From Alphaproteobacteria bacterium (GTDB taxonomy: Bacteria > Pseudomonadota > Alphaproteobacteria > Sphingomonadales > Emcibacteraceae), in contig NVTE01000002.1 of assembly GCA_002401455.1 (NCBI GenBank), positions 211,860 through 275,859 of the forward strand: a stretch of 64,000 nt of DNA, written 5' to 3'. Shown here piece after piece: positions 52,248-62,028 of the stretch. The position numbers and the translations under genes are program-made. Each line of letters begins with the position of its first letter. The first letter of the stretch is position 1. The notes under the pieces are model-generated. The model did not search any database. It was not told where the DNA came from and worked only from the letters and a program-made list of their open reading frames with translations.

Positions 52248-53747
52248 TTATTTCAAGGTTGGGATAGAGAAATCTGCCTCAATGGTGCTGTCCGCCCAGC
52301 GAGCCGTCACGGTCTTCACTTTGGTATAGAACCGCAGACCTTCCATGCCATACTGGTTATGGTCGCCAAAGGAGGACGCTTTCCAGCCGCCAAAGCTATG
52401 GAAGGCCAGCGGTACAGGGATTGGCACATTGATACCAACCATGCCCACTTCCACCCGGTCCGCATAGGTCCGGGCCGCCGCACCACTGCGGGTAAAGATT
52501 GAGGTGCCGTTACCATATTCATGGTCCGTCGCCAGCGCCAGGCCTTCTTCAAAATTCTGAACCCGCACTATCTGCAGGACCGGACCGAAGATTTCTTCCT
52601 TGTAAGACCGCATGTCTTTTTTGACATTATCAAACAGGGACCCGCCGAGGAAATAACCCTCTTCACTACCTTCAAGAACAAAGTCACGGCCATCAATCAC
52701 AAGATCAGCGCCTTCATCAACGCCCATCTGGATATAATTCATCACTTTTTCACGGTGCTCTTTGGTCACCAAAGGTCCCATTTCCAGATTTTTTTCCAGG
52801 CTGGTGCCAATTTTCAGGGCCTTGATCCGCGGGGTCAGCAGCTCAACCAACTTGTCCGCCACTTCATCACCGACACAGACCGCAACAGAGATCGCCATGC
52901 AGCGCTCCCCGGCAGAACCATAAGCCGCGCCCATCAGGGCATTGGCGACACCTTCCAGGTCGGCATCGGGTAGGATCAGCATGTGATTCTTGGCCCCGCC
53001 CATAGCCTGACAGCGTTTGCCGTTTTTAGTGGCTGTTTCATAAACATATTGGGCGATCGGTGTGGACCCGACAAAGCTCACGGCCTTGATCCGGCTGTCA
53101 TTCAACAGGGTATCCACGGCTTCCTTATCGCCGTTGACCACATTGAAAACACCGGCCGGTCCGCCAGCTTCCAGAAACAATTCCGCAATGCGCATCGGGC
53201 AGCCCGGAACTTTTTCAGATGGCTTCATGACAACCGTATTACCAGTGACGATGGCCATGCTTGCCATCCATAACGGGATCATCGCCGGGAAGTTAAACGG
53301 GGTAATACCCGCCACCACACCCAAAGGCTTGCGCATGGAATAAATATCAATACCGTTTGCCACATTGTCGGAAAAATCACCCTTTTGCAGATGGGGAATA
53401 CCGCAAGCAAACTCAGCAACCTCAATACCGCGCAGGACAGATCCCATGGCGTCTTCGATCACTTTACCATGCTCAAGTGCCACCAGTTCCGCCAGCTCAG
53501 CTTGATGTTTAAATAACAGGGCCGTAAAGGCAGTCATAATCCGGGACCGATGCAACACGGATGTTGCGGACCAGGCCGGGAAGGCCGCTTCGGCGTTGGC
53601 TATCGCCTGTTCAACTTCAGACTTGCTGGCCATAGGGACCTGGGCAGATCGTACCCCGGTTGACGGATTGAAAACGGGTGAAAACCGGCCACTGGTGCCC
53701 TGAAGATGCTCACCACCGATTAAATGGGTATATTGTTTCATGGTCAA
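52248..53747 (-). CDS. mmsA: CoA-acylating methylmalonate-semialdehyde dehydrogenase
   Basis: A 499-residue aldehyde dehydrogenase making propionyl-CoA from methylmalonate semialdehyde, the last step of valine degradation. The catalytic cysteine lies in GSAGERCMAISVAV, and the family's MKPSEKVPGCPMRIAEL and EIFGPVLQIVRV blocks are clear. It is the first gene of the operon mmsA-acd-hydrolase-mmsB and is divergent from a LysR gene. Confidence 0.95.
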   Translation of the reverse strand: MTMKQYTHLIGGEHLQGTSGRFSPVFNPSTGVRSAQVPMASKSEVEQAIANAEAAFPAWSATSVLHRSRIMTAFTALLFKHQAELAELVALEHGKVIEDAMGSVLRGIEVAEFACGIPHLQKGDFSDNVANGIDIYSMRKPLGVVAGITPFNFPAMIPLWMASMAIVTGNTVVMKPSEKVPGCPMRIAELFLEAGGPAGVFNVVNGDKEAVDTLLNDSRIKAVSFVGSTPIAQYVYETATKNGKRCQAMGGAKNHMLILPDADLEGVANALMGAAYGSAGERCMAISVAVCVGDEVADKLVELLTPRIKALKIGTSLEKNLEMGPLVTKEHREKVMNYIQMGVDEGADLVIDGRDFVLEGSEEGYFLGGSLFDNVKKDMRSYKEEIFGPVLQIVRVQNFEEGLALATDHEYGNGTSIFTRSGAAARTYADRVEVGMVGINVPIPVPLAFHSFGGWKASSFGDHNQYGMEGLRFYTKVKTVTARWADSTIEADFSIPTLK

Positions 53748-53875
53748 AGTCCCTTTGTCTGAAAAATGATGCAGTTGAATATTTAGCTCCTGTTCACTTT
53801 ACTAGAGACAAAAATGCATTTCTATGGCAAAATATTCACAAACGTTCTGCAAAAATACACAATGGTGGTTTTTAA

Positions 53876-54772
53876 ATGTATGATTGGAATGACTTAAGGT
53901 TTTTTCTTGAATTGTCTCGGCGCGGCCGACTGGTCAGTGCCGCCCGCAAGCTGCATGTGGATCATACCACGGTCAGCCGGCGCATTGCCGCCCTGGAGAC
54001 TGAATTGAACGTGCGGCTGTTTGATAAATCACCGCGCGGCTATAAGCTGACCGATGCCGGCCTGCGGCTCCTGCCCCATGCGGAACAGATGGAAGCCCGC
54101 TCGAACCGCCTTTATCAAGAGATATCGGGCAAAGATGCCCGGTTGTCGGGCACGGTGCGGCTGGCGGCACCTGAGGGCCTGAGCGCCCATATCATTGCCC
54201 ATAACATGGCCCAGTTCCGCGCTCTGCACCCGGATATTGAGCTGGAACTAATGGCCGAGTCCCGGCGCACCAGCCTGTCCAAGCGGGAAGCCGACATTGC
54301 CATCACCCTGGCCCGACCCGACGCCGGGCGGGTGATCGCCTGGAAGCTCTGTGATTACCGGCTCCGGCTCTATGGATCGCAGGACTATCTGGACCGACAC
54401 CCCGACATATCAAGCCTTGAAGACCTGACTGATCATGACTTTATCAGTTATATTGATGACCTGATTCAGCTGCCTGAACTGCGTTTTCTAGACCAGATCA
54501 TAAAGGACCCCCATGTGGTCTTTCGCAGCACCAATGTTCTGGCCCAATATAATGCAGCCCTCGACGGCCTCGGCCTGTCGGTTGTCCATTGTTTCATGGC
54601 CGATCAGGACGACCGGCTGATCCCCGTCCTGCCTAAGCAAATTTTCATCGACCGGGAATATTGGCTGGTGGTTCATGAGGACCTGCGCCATGTGGCCCGG
54701 GTGGATGCGGTCTGCCGTTTCCTGACCCAACTGCTGAAAGAGCAGCATAACCGTATGGCAGGCAATATTTAA
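53876..54772 (+). CDS. LysR-family regulator, divergent from mmsA
   Basis: A 298-residue LysR-type regulator. The helix-turn-helix lies in RLVSAARKLHVDHTTVSRR, followed by the LFDKSPRGYKLTDAGLRLL linker. It lies about 130 bases from mmsA in divergent orientation, so it probably controls valine breakdown. It is of the same subfamily as the LysR gene at 39.3 kb. Confidence 0.88.
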   Translation: MYDWNDLRFFLELSRRGRLVSAARKLHVDHTTVSRRIAALETELNVRLFDKSPRGYKLTDAGLRLLPHAEQMEARSNRLYQEISGKDARLSGTVRLAAPEGLSAHIIAHNMAQFRALHPDIELELMAESRRTSLSKREADIAITLARPDAGRVIAWKLCDYRLRLYGSQDYLDRHPDISSLEDLTDHDFISYIDDLIQLPELRFLDQIIKDPHVVFRSTNVLAQYNAALDGLGLSVVHCFMADQDDRLIPVLPKQIFIDREYWLVVHEDLRHVARVDAVCRFLTQLLKEQHNRMAGNI

Positions 54773-54834
54773 ATGGCCTTTTCGATCGCTTGAAGTTATA
54801 GCTATCTCTAGATTGTTTTCGCCGGAGTATTTGA

Positions 54835-55323
54835 ATGACCACACCAGAATTACAGGACCAGATGAAACAGGCCATGGGACGCTTAGGGGCGTCTGTCACG
54901 GTCATTACCAGTCATGACGGCACTCGGAAATATGCCATGACGGCAACAGCGGTAACCTCCCTGACCCTGGACCCGCCAGCACTTCTGATTTGTGTCAATC
55001 AGGAAAATGGCCTGCATCATGCGCTGTCCAAGGGGCACAGTTTTTGCGTTAATATCCTATTTGGTGACCAGCAGGATATTTCCAACACCTGTGCCGGTGG
55101 GGAAAAAGGCGAGAATAAATTCAATCTAGGGGACTGGCAGCAATCAGAAGACAACATCCCCTATCTGGCCGGGGCCCAGGCGTCAATTTTCTGCGATCTG
55201 GACGATACCCATGTCTACGGCAGCCACAGCATATTCATTGGCAAGGTAAAAAAAATCATCACCCGTGATGATATTTCACCCCTGATGTTTCTGGCCGGGA
55301 ATTATTTCAGCCCCCACCCCTAG
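54835..55323 (+). CDS. Flavin reductase domain protein
   Basis: A 162-residue FMN-binding split-barrel flavin reductase (HpaC-like). The core reads MGRLGASVTVITSHDGT, then TATAVTSLTLDPPALLICVNQ, and SFCVNILFGDQQDIS. Such proteins supply reduced flavin to two-component monooxygenases. No monooxygenase gene is adjacent. It ends two bases before the convergent aminopeptidase gene. Confidence 0.88.
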   Translation: MTTPELQDQMKQAMGRLGASVTVITSHDGTRKYAMTATAVTSLTLDPPALLICVNQENGLHHALSKGHSFCVNILFGDQQDISNTCAGGEKGENKFNLGDWQQSEDNIPYLAGAQASIFCDLDDTHVYGSHSIFIGKVKKIITRDDISPLMFLAGNYFSPHP

Positions 55324-55325
55324 AA

Positions 55326-57122
55326 TCAGATAACCATGACCGACTGGGTGGCTCGAACCAGCCAATCCAGTTCGCTGTCTTCAAGGTAGGGGGATATTTT
55401 TTCCCGCACTTGGGCATGATATATATTGAGCCAGGTGATCTCCGCACTGCTCATCATATGGGCATTGACCAACCGTGTGTCGATGGGGACAAAGGTTATG
55501 GTCTCGAAGATATTCATCGGGCGGTCTTCGCCCTCAAAATGTGAGGGACGGACAATCATCAGGTTTTCAATGCGGATGCCATATTCCCCGGCCTTGTAAA
55601 AACCAGGCTCATTGGACAGAACCATGCCGGGCTGCAAAGACACCTCAAACCCCATACGGGATATCGACTGGGGTCCTTCATGTACGCCGAGATAACACCC
55701 AACCCCATGACCGGTCCCATGGTCATAATCCAGACCTACATCCCAAAGAGGTTTCCGGGCCAGGACATCCAGATGAGCACCGCTCCGGCCCACAGGAAAA
55801 CGCGCCTGGGCCAGGGCGATATGACCCTTCAGCACCCGGGTATAGCGATCCCGCTGTTCTTCAGTTGGTTTGCCAATGGCCAGGGTTCGGGTCAGGTCCG
55901 TGGTCCCATCCAGATACTGCCCCCCGGAATCCAGCAGATACAGCATATTGCCCTTTATCCGACGATTAGTTTCCGGGCTTGACCGGTAATGGACGATGGC
56001 CCCGTTGGGTCCGGCCCCAGATATGGTATCAAAACTCAGGCCACGAAAATTTGCCTGGTTCTGCCGAAATTTAAGCAAAACGTCCGTGGCGACCAGCTCA
56101 TCAATTTCACCAGAAGCAACATTTTCCTCAAACCAGAACAGAAATTTGCACATGGCGACCCCGTCCCGGATGTGGGCCGCGCGCATGCCATTCAATTCTG
56201 TTTCATTCTTACAGGCTTTCGGCAGTTGGCAGGGGTCTTGTTTTTCAACAACCTCAGCCCCGCCCTGACACAGGGCCTCCCTCACCGCTACAGGCGCTTG
56301 CTTCGGGTCAAGAAGAATTCGGTTTTTGGTTTTGCCTTTTCCCCGGCCCAGTTTCTTGACCGCCGCCAGGAAGTTTGCATAGGGCTTGATACTCACCCCG
56401 GCCCCTAAATGTGTGCGGACCTCGTCAGAGATTTTATCCTCATCGACAAAAAAATCCGCCTTCCCCGTGTTTTTCAAAATGAGATAGCCTAAAACCAAAG
56501 GAGAATGATCCACATCACTGCCCCGGATATTGAGCAGCCAGGCAATACTATCGAGGCTGGTCAGGACGGCAGCCTTCAGATTATCGGCTTTCAGTTCAGC
56601 CCCGAGGCGCGCCCGTTTATGCCTGGACTTCTCCCCGGAAAACTCCAGCGGTTGAGGAAAAACCGGCTTTTTTAGCGACTCCGGACGGTCCGCCCAGAGG
56701 CCATCTATGGGGTTAGAGACCACCGGGACCAGTTCGATCCCGGCATCTGCCAGGGGTTTCGATAGTTTCTCGATCCAGCCCTGTGTATGAAGCATGGGGT
56801 CATAACCCACTCGGCAGCCCTGCTCAAGGCCGGACAAAAACCACTCTTCCAGCTTGTCCTCATGGAGCTTTAACGGTTCAAAATCATGGACATCCACCTG
56901 ATTCTTAACCTGAAGTGTATACCGGCCATCCACATAGATGGCCCCCTGGTTCAGGGTGATCGCACTGAGGCCCGCCGACCCGGCAAAGCCAGTCAGCCAC
57001 GTCAGCCGCCTGGCCCGTTCCGGGGTATATTCACATTGATGTTCGTCGGCATGGGGAATGATAAAGCCGCAGAGATCCAACTCCCGCAAACTTTGCCGCA
57101 ACGCCAATAGTCGGTTTCGCAT
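55326..57122 (-). CDS. Xaa-Pro aminopeptidase (aminopeptidase P family)
   Basis: A 598-residue M24B peptidase that removes N-terminal residues before proline. The two N-terminal creatinase-like domains span about 1-300. The pita-bread catalytic domain follows, with metal ligands in LLDSGGQYLDGTTDLTRT, GTGHGVGCYLGVHE, SNEPGFYK and ENLMIV. I take ATG 57122 (MRNRLLALRQSLREL), with AGGGG before it, rather than an ATG seven codons upstream. It starts 22 bases after bioA on the same strand. Confidence 0.93.
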   Translation of the reverse strand: MRNRLLALRQSLRELDLCGFIIPHADEHQCEYTPERARRLTWLTGFAGSAGLSAITLNQGAIYVDGRYTLQVKNQVDVHDFEPLKLHEDKLEEWFLSGLEQGCRVGYDPMLHTQGWIEKLSKPLADAGIELVPVVSNPIDGLWADRPESLKKPVFPQPLEFSGEKSRHKRARLGAELKADNLKAAVLTSLDSIAWLLNIRGSDVDHSPLVLGYLILKNTGKADFFVDEDKISDEVRTHLGAGVSIKPYANFLAAVKKLGRGKGKTKNRILLDPKQAPVAVREALCQGGAEVVEKQDPCQLPKACKNETELNGMRAAHIRDGVAMCKFLFWFEENVASGEIDELVATDVLLKFRQNQANFRGLSFDTISGAGPNGAIVHYRSSPETNRRIKGNMLYLLDSGGQYLDGTTDLTRTLAIGKPTEEQRDRYTRVLKGHIALAQARFPVGRSGAHLDVLARKPLWDVGLDYDHGTGHGVGCYLGVHEGPQSISRMGFEVSLQPGMVLSNEPGFYKAGEYGIRIENLMIVRPSHFEGEDRPMNIFETITFVPIDTRLVNAHMMSSAEITWLNIYHAQVREKISPYLEDSELDWLVRATQSVMVI

Positions 57123-57144
57123 AATACGCGCCCCTAGAATCACT

Positions 57145-58431
57145 TTATTCGGGAGTATTAAGCACTTTATCTATGGCCTGTGTCAATGCTGCAAGTTCAT
57201 GGCTTTCAACGGAAAATGACGGTGTCAGGTAAATAATATTGCCAAAAGGCCGTATCCAGACGCCCTCATCGGCAAATTGCTTTGTCAACCGGGTGACATC
57301 GGCAATGTTTTTCATCTGAATAACCCCGATCGCGCCCTTGACCCGCACATCAACCACCCCCGGCAATTCCCGGAACTGCTCCAGCGATTGATTAAGGTGG
57401 CCTTCGATGCGCTTGACCCGCTCCAGAACCGGCTCATCACGGAAAATATCAAGGGAGGCATTGGCCGCCGCGCAGGCCAGGGGATTAGCCATATAGGTTG
57501 GCCCATGCATGAAGGCTTTATCCGGGTCATCGGACAGGAATGCCCCGTAGACCCGGTCTGTGGCCACGGTCGCCGCCATCGCGACGGTGCCGGCGGTCAA
57601 AGCCTTGCCCAGACAGATAATATCCGGGGTGATCCCCGCCTGCTCACAGGCAAACAGGGTGCCGGTTCGGCCAAAGCCGGTAAAAATCTCATCCAGGATC
57701 AACAGGACATCATTATCCGTACAGCTTTTCGAGATCGCCGCCAGCGTTTCTGCGCCGTGGAATTTCATGCCGCCCGCACCCTGAACCAGCGGTTCCATGA
57801 TCACGCCGGCGATCTGGTCCCGGTGGTCGGCGAGGAATTCACCAAACGCCGACAGTTCAGCCTCTGTTTCCGGCAAGGGGCGCAGGAACTGCTGCTGCAG
57901 AAAGCCGCTAAAGGCCTTATGCATTCCGCCGTCATTGTCCTCGCCCGTATTGCTGACCGACATGGCTGCTGTGGTATCGCCGTGATAACCGGACTGGAAA
58001 CAGACAAATCGCTGATGGCCCTCCTGCCCCAGGTTCTGCCAATATTGCAGCGCCATCTTCAGGGCAATTTCGACCGAGACCGAGCCGCTTTCGGAAAAGA
58101 ATACATGGTTGAGGTCGCCCGGCAACAGACCCGCAAGCCGTTTGGCCAGAGTTGCCGCCCCCTCATGGACCAGACCGCCCAGCATGACATGGGACATGTT
58201 TTTGACCTGGGCGATTATTTTTTCCTGCATGGCCGGATTGTTATAGCCATGGCAGGCCGTCCACCAGGAGGCAATGCCATCAATCAGCTTGCGCCCGTCG
58301 GCAAGTTCAATCATGACCCCATCAGTGGCGACCACCGGCAGGGCATCATCAACGGTCTGCATCTGGGCATAGGGCAACCAGATATTGCCGTAGCCTTCCG
58401 TGAACCAATCAGGGAGATCCTTGGTCATCAT
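57145..58431 (-). CDS. bioA: Adenosylmethionine-8-amino-7-oxononanoate aminotransferase
   Basis: A 428-residue class III aminotransferase of biotin synthesis, converting KAPA to [12 protein letters not shown] at the start, [13 protein letters not shown] and the PLP lysine in [13 protein letters not shown] are specific to BioA. It overlaps the stop of bioB (ATGA), so the two are translationally coupled. Confidence 0.95.
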   Translation of the reverse strand: MMTKDLPDWFTEGYGNIWLPYAQMQTVDDALPVVATDGVMIELADGRKLIDGIASWWTACHGYNNPAMQEKIIAQVKNMSHVMLGGLVHEGAATLAKRLAGLLPGDLNHVFFSESGSVSVEIALKMALQYWQNLGQEGHQRFVCFQSGYHGDTTAAMSVSNTGEDNDGGMHKAFSGFLQQQFLRPLPETEAELSAFGEFLADHRDQIAGVIMEPLVQGAGGMKFHGAETLAAISKSCTDNDVLLILDEIFTGFGRTGTLFACEQAGITPDIICLGKALTAGTVAMAATVATDRVYGAFLSDDPDKAFMHGPTYMANPLACAAANASLDIFRDEPVLERVKRIEGHLNQSLEQFRELPGVVDVRVKGAIGVIQMKNIADVTRLTKQFADEGVWIRPFGNIIYLTPSFSVESHELAALTQAIDKVLNTPE

Positions 58432-59453
58432 TTGCCTTCGGGTTTGATTCCAAGACGGGCGAACAGCTCAAGGTCGGTATTTTGCGTCGGATTTGACGTG
58501 GTCAGCAGTTTTTCACCATAAAATATGCTGTTGGCCCCAGCCAGGAAACACATGGCCTGCATCTCATCATTCATCGCTTCGCGTCCTGCCGACAGCCGCA
58601 CATAGGAGGCGGGCATCAGAATCCGCGCCACAGCAATGGTCCGGATGAAGTCAAACGGGTCCATCGGATCTTCACCATAAAGCGGCGTGCCTTCGACCTG
58701 GACCAGCATATTGATCGGCACACTGCCCGGATGGCTCGGCAGGTTGGCCAGGGTCTGCAGCATACCGGCACGATCGGCCTTGGTTTCGCCCATGCCGACG
58801 ATGCCGCCACTACAGACATTCAGGCCCGCGCCCCGGACATTTTCAAGAGTATCCAGACGATCCTGATAGGTGCGGGTGGTGATGATTTCTTTATAATATT
58901 CCTCTGAACTATCCACATTGTGGTTATAATAATCCAGACCGGCCTTTTTCAGGATTGCCGCCTGATCGGCATCGAGCATGCCCAGGGTCATACAGGATTC
59001 GAGGCCCAAATCAGCCACGCCCTTGATCATGTCACAGACCGCGTCCATATCCCGACCCTTGGGACTGCGCCAGGCGGCCCCCATGCAATAGCGGGTCGCG
59101 CCATTGGCCTTGGCATTGCGGGCGCCTTCGAGAACTTTTTCCACCGCCATCAGGCGCTCGGCATCCACATCAGTCTGATAGCGCGACGATTGGGGACAAT
59201 ATTTACAGTCTTCCGGACAACCGCCGGTCTTGATGCTGCACAGTTGCGACAGCTGGACCCGGTTGGGATCGAAATGCTGCCGGTGGATGGTCTGCGCCTT
59301 AAACATCAGGTCCATCATCGGCAAGTCAAAAAATTCCAAAATTTCCCGCTTGGTCCAGTTATGGCGGAACCCGTCCGGGTAAGGACTTTTCGCTTGAGAA
59401 ATTTCACCAGAAGTCTGCGGTAAAGTCGAAGCATTTAAAGACGACATATTCAC
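58428..59453 (-). CDS. bioB: Biotin synthase
   Basis: A 341-residue radical SAM enzyme inserting sulfur into dethiobiotin. The SAM cluster motif is Cys79, Cys83 and Cys86 ([14 protein letters not shown]). The second-cluster ligands lie in GVSACGG-like DSSEEYY / [12 protein letters not shown] regions. It starts divergently from bioF with 137 bases between. Confidence 0.96.
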   Translation of the reverse strand: MNMSSLNASTLPQTSGEISQAKSPYPDGFRHNWTKREILEFFDLPMMDLMFKAQTIHRQHFDPNRVQLSQLCSIKTGGCPEDCKYCPQSSRYQTDVDAERLMAVEKVLEGARNAKANGATRYCMGAAWRSPKGRDMDAVCDMIKGVADLGLESCMTLGMLDADQAAILKKAGLDYYNHNVDSSEEYYKEIITTRTYQDRLDTLENVRGAGLNVCSGGIVGMGETKADRAGMLQTLANLPSHPGSVPINMLVQVEGTPLYGEDPMDPFDFIRTIAVARILMPASYVRLSAGREAMNDEMQAMCFLAGANSIFYGEKLLTTSNPTQNTDLELFARLGIKPEGK

Positions 59454-59540
59454 TCCAATCGATCGAATTTTGTCAAAATATGCCGCACCTTCCCCGAAGG
59501 TTACTGAAGAGTCAAGTTTTTTGCTCTTTGATTGACATAA

Positions 59541-59562
59541 TTGGCTCTATAACATAAGCCAA
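59541..59562. promoter_or_regulatory. Palindrome in the divergent biotin control region
   Basis: TTGGCT (59541-59546) and AGCCAA (59557-59562) form a perfect inverted repeat with a 10-base spacer, between bioB and bioF. It differs from the BirA operator (TTGTAAACC type) and from the BioR box (TTATAGATAA type). It is a candidate operator only. Confidence 0.4.
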
Positions 59563-59590
59563 AGTCAGATATTATTTTCAGGGTACACCC

Positions 59591-60754
59591 ATGACATCGC
59601 TTGACACCTTCGCAAAAGAAAAACTCAAACCCCTCGCCGATCAGGGTCTGCAACGTCATCTTCAGCTCACGGAACGCACGTCAGGCGGAAAAGCCCAGCG
59701 CGACGGACGGCAGATGATATCATTCTGCTGCAATGACTACCTGAACTTCACCCACCACCCTAAAGTCCGCCAAGCTGCAAAGGATGCCATTGACCGTTAT
59801 GGAGCCGGGTCCGGGGCCTCGCGCCTGATCACCGGCAACCACCCTCTGATCGCCGAGCTGGAAAACCGCCTCGCCCGCTTAAAGGGAACCGAGGATGCCT
59901 GTGTCTTCAGTTCAGGCTACCTGGCCAACATTGGAATCATCCCGACCCTGATCGGCCAACAGGATATTATTTTTATTGATGAACTCAGTCATGCCTGCCT
60001 GCGCGCCGGCAGCAGCCTGACCGGTGCCCAGATCGTCACCTTTCCCCATAATGACATGGATCAATTACAAAGCCAGATCAATCTGCTAAGGCCCCGCCAC
60101 CAAAACGCCCTTATCGTCACAGACGGCGTTTTCAGCATGGACGGCGACCTTGCCCCCCTTGATCAGCTAAGCCGTCTGGCTCGGGACAATGACTGTTGGC
60201 TGATGACCGATGATGCCCATGGCGTCGGGGTCATTGGCCACGGAGAAGGCATGGGCAAAGGCAGCCGTCATATGTTTGACCCTTTGCCTGATATCCCCCT
60301 GCAGATGGGCACCCTGTCTAAAGCCATTGGCAGCTTCGGCGGCTACCTCTGCGCCAGCAAACCTGTCATTGACCTGATCAAAACCCGGGCCCGCAGCCTG
60401 ATTTATACCACAGCCCTGCCCCCGGCCAGTGTTGCGGCCGCCCTGGCCGCCCTGGACATCATTGAGACTGAGCCGGAATATTGCAGTCGACCCCTGAAAA
60501 ACGCCCGGCTTTTCGCCCGACTGGTCAGCCTTCCAGAACCCGCTAGCCCGATCGTACCGGTCATCATTGGGGATACCGAGAAAACCATGAAGTTCGCCAA
60601 GCTTCTGGAGGACGACGGTTTTCTGGTCACCGGTATTCGGCCACCAACCGTCGCCTTTGGCACTGCCCGTCTGCGCTTTACCTTTTCTGCTGAGCATCAG
60701 GAAGAAGATATCCGCGCCCTAACCACATCCCTGAAAAAACATGGAATTGTATGA
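59591..60754 (+). CDS. bioF: 8-amino-7-oxononanoate synthase
   Basis: A 387-residue PLP enzyme condensing pimeloyl-ACP/CoA with alanine in biotin synthesis. NDYLNFTHHPKVRQAA, GAGSGASRLITGNH and the PLP lysine in GTLSKAIGSFGGYLC are diagnostic. It is divergent from bioB-bioA and overlaps bioD by four bases (ATGATGG). Confidence 0.96.
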   Translation: MTSLDTFAKEKLKPLADQGLQRHLQLTERTSGGKAQRDGRQMISFCCNDYLNFTHHPKVRQAAKDAIDRYGAGSGASRLITGNHPLIAELENRLARLKGTEDACVFSSGYLANIGIIPTLIGQQDIIFIDELSHACLRAGSSLTGAQIVTFPHNDMDQLQSQINLLRPRHQNALIVTDGVFSMDGDLAPLDQLSRLARDNDCWLMTDDAHGVGVIGHGEGMGKGSRHMFDPLPDIPLQMGTLSKAIGSFGGYLCASKPVIDLIKTRARSLIYTTALPPASVAAALAALDIIETEPEYCSRPLKNARLFARLVSLPEPASPIVPVIIGDTEKTMKFAKLLEDDGFLVTGIRPPTVAFGTARLRFTFSAEHQEEDIRALTTSLKKHGIV

Positions 60755-61416
60755 TGGTTAAAGTGATCTTCATTGGGGGCACCGGGACGGATATAGGTAA
60801 AACCTATGTAACCTGCCTGCTGCTTCGGCAGTTGCTGGATAAAGGATATAAAGTCCGAGCCATTAAACCGGTAATCAGTGGCTTTGATGAGATGGCCATC
60901 GACCAAAGCGATAGCGGCTTGTTGCTACGAGAAATGGGACTGGAGCCCAACCTGCACAATGCAGTCAAAATTTCCCCCTGGCGATTTAAGCAACCCCTGC
61001 CGCCCCATTTAGTCGCGAACAATATGGCCCTCCCGATAGATATTGAGGAAGTTGCTCGATTTTGCCAGCGGCAAGCCGAAGACGATCTTGACTTTCTGTT
61101 GATCGAAGGAGTCGGGGGCATCATGACGCCCCTTGATTATGAAACGACCACACTTGATTTAATGGTCCGCCTCAACTGTACCTGCCTTTTGGTTACCGGT
61201 TCCTATCTGGGAACCTTAAGTCATACCCTCACGGCTCTCACCTGCCTGAAACAATCCGGCGTCGCGGTATCGGGGGTGATAATTTCCGAGTCGGAACGGA
61301 ATTACATAAATTTTGATGAAATCATACCCGACTTCACAAAAATAATACCAAAATATTCAATAAAAAAAATTGGCCGCAACAGCCGAACCGTAGATATTTT
61401 TTCACTGATCATCTAG
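60751..61416 (+). CDS. bioD: Dethiobiotin synthetase
   Basis: A 221-residue ATP-dependent carboxylase closing the ureido ring of dethiobiotin. The P-loop GGTGTDIGKT (9-18) and the DLDFLLIEGVGGIMTPL block are typical. It is translationally coupled to bioF. Genes for pimelate supply (bioC, bioH) are not in the window. Confidence 0.93.
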   Translation: MMVKVIFIGGTGTDIGKTYVTCLLLRQLLDKGYKVRAIKPVISGFDEMAIDQSDSGLLLREMGLEPNLHNAVKISPWRFKQPLPPHLVANNMALPIDIEEVARFCQRQAEDDLDFLLIEGVGGIMTPLDYETTTLDLMVRLNCTCLLVTGSYLGTLSHTLTALTCLKQSGVAVSGVIISESERNYINFDEIIPDFTKIIPKYSIKKIGRNSRTVDIFSLII

Positions 61417-61558
61417 TCTGATTTACCGGGTAGTTTTTTCCCGATCGAGCACTATATGCCGAGCAGACTCTTCACCAAGATGGGTAAATTTTCAACTAAT
61501 TCCTGACTTTAGGCATTTGGCTTAACTTTTGCATAGTTTAAATGCGAAGGAGACAGCC

Positions 61559-61852
61559 ATGAACCAACAAAATATTGAAAACTCATACGACACCAAGACT
61601 TCAAGCCTTACGGGATTATCTTTTCTGGAGTTAGTTCAGGAAATGAAACTTTTCGGCATGGACCCAAAACCTTTTTTGGTGATCGCAGCCAACGATATTT
61701 TTTCCCGCCACGGGGAACAGGCGATAACTTATGCGGAACTCATTTTAGACCAAATGGTCAGAGAAAATAATCCTAATGGCATAGGCCTCTGGAAAGAACT
61801 CTATTGTATTTTACATAACCAAATTTCATCACCAAAAATTAGTATCCACTAA
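61559..61852 (+). CDS. Hypothetical 97-residue protein
   Basis: A small soluble, mostly helical protein starting at ATG 61559, with a strong GAAGGAG site six bases before it; an in-frame ATG at 61529 is less likely. No family is recognised with confidence. The stretch HGEQAITYAELILDQMVREN is helix-like. Its own strong ribosome binding site and downstream terminator suggest a real gene. It follows bioD by 142 bases. Function unknown. Confidence 0.7.
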   Translation: MNQQNIENSYDTKTSSLTGLSFLELVQEMKLFGMDPKPFLVIAANDIFSRHGEQAITYAELILDQMVRENNPNGIGLWKELYCILHNQISSPKISIH

Positions 61853-61860
61853 TTTTATGT

Positions 61861-61998
61861 TGTCTTTTCTGACAATCATCCCTACTATAAACTTATAGGT
61901 TGCGAGACCAAACGAATCCCTTGAAAGGTCATTTCTATGACCTTTCATCTGCCTGACTGCCTCGGTGAAGTTTTAAACTTCATCGGGGCCTTTTTTTT
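61861..61998 (+). ncRNA. Candidate small RNA with two hairpins
   Basis: TTGTCT (61861-61866) and TACTAT (61884-61889), spaced by 17 bases, would start a transcript near 61896. It would fold a perfect 10-bp hairpin TGAAAGGTCA (61922-61931) / TGACCTTTCA (61938-61947) and end at a strong terminator. The length (about 100 bases) and layout are those of a bacterial small RNA. The alternative is that both hairpins are just the 3' end of the mRNA of the 97-residue protein. Confidence 0.4.
61960..61998 (+). terminator. Strong rho-independent terminator
   Basis: CCTCGGTGAAG (61960-61970) pairs with CTTCATCGGGG (61978-61988) through 11 positions including two G-T pairs, with a TTTTAAA loop, then CC and eight T. 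Confidence 0.9.
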
Positions 61999-62028
61999 AA
62001 ATATAAATTTAGTAATAAGGAAAAGAAC

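Noticed and set aside
57277-58521. Long open frame (414 codons) antisense to bioA and bioB
   Set aside because: It mirrors two clear, motif-complete biotin genes and has no plausible start site or family features.
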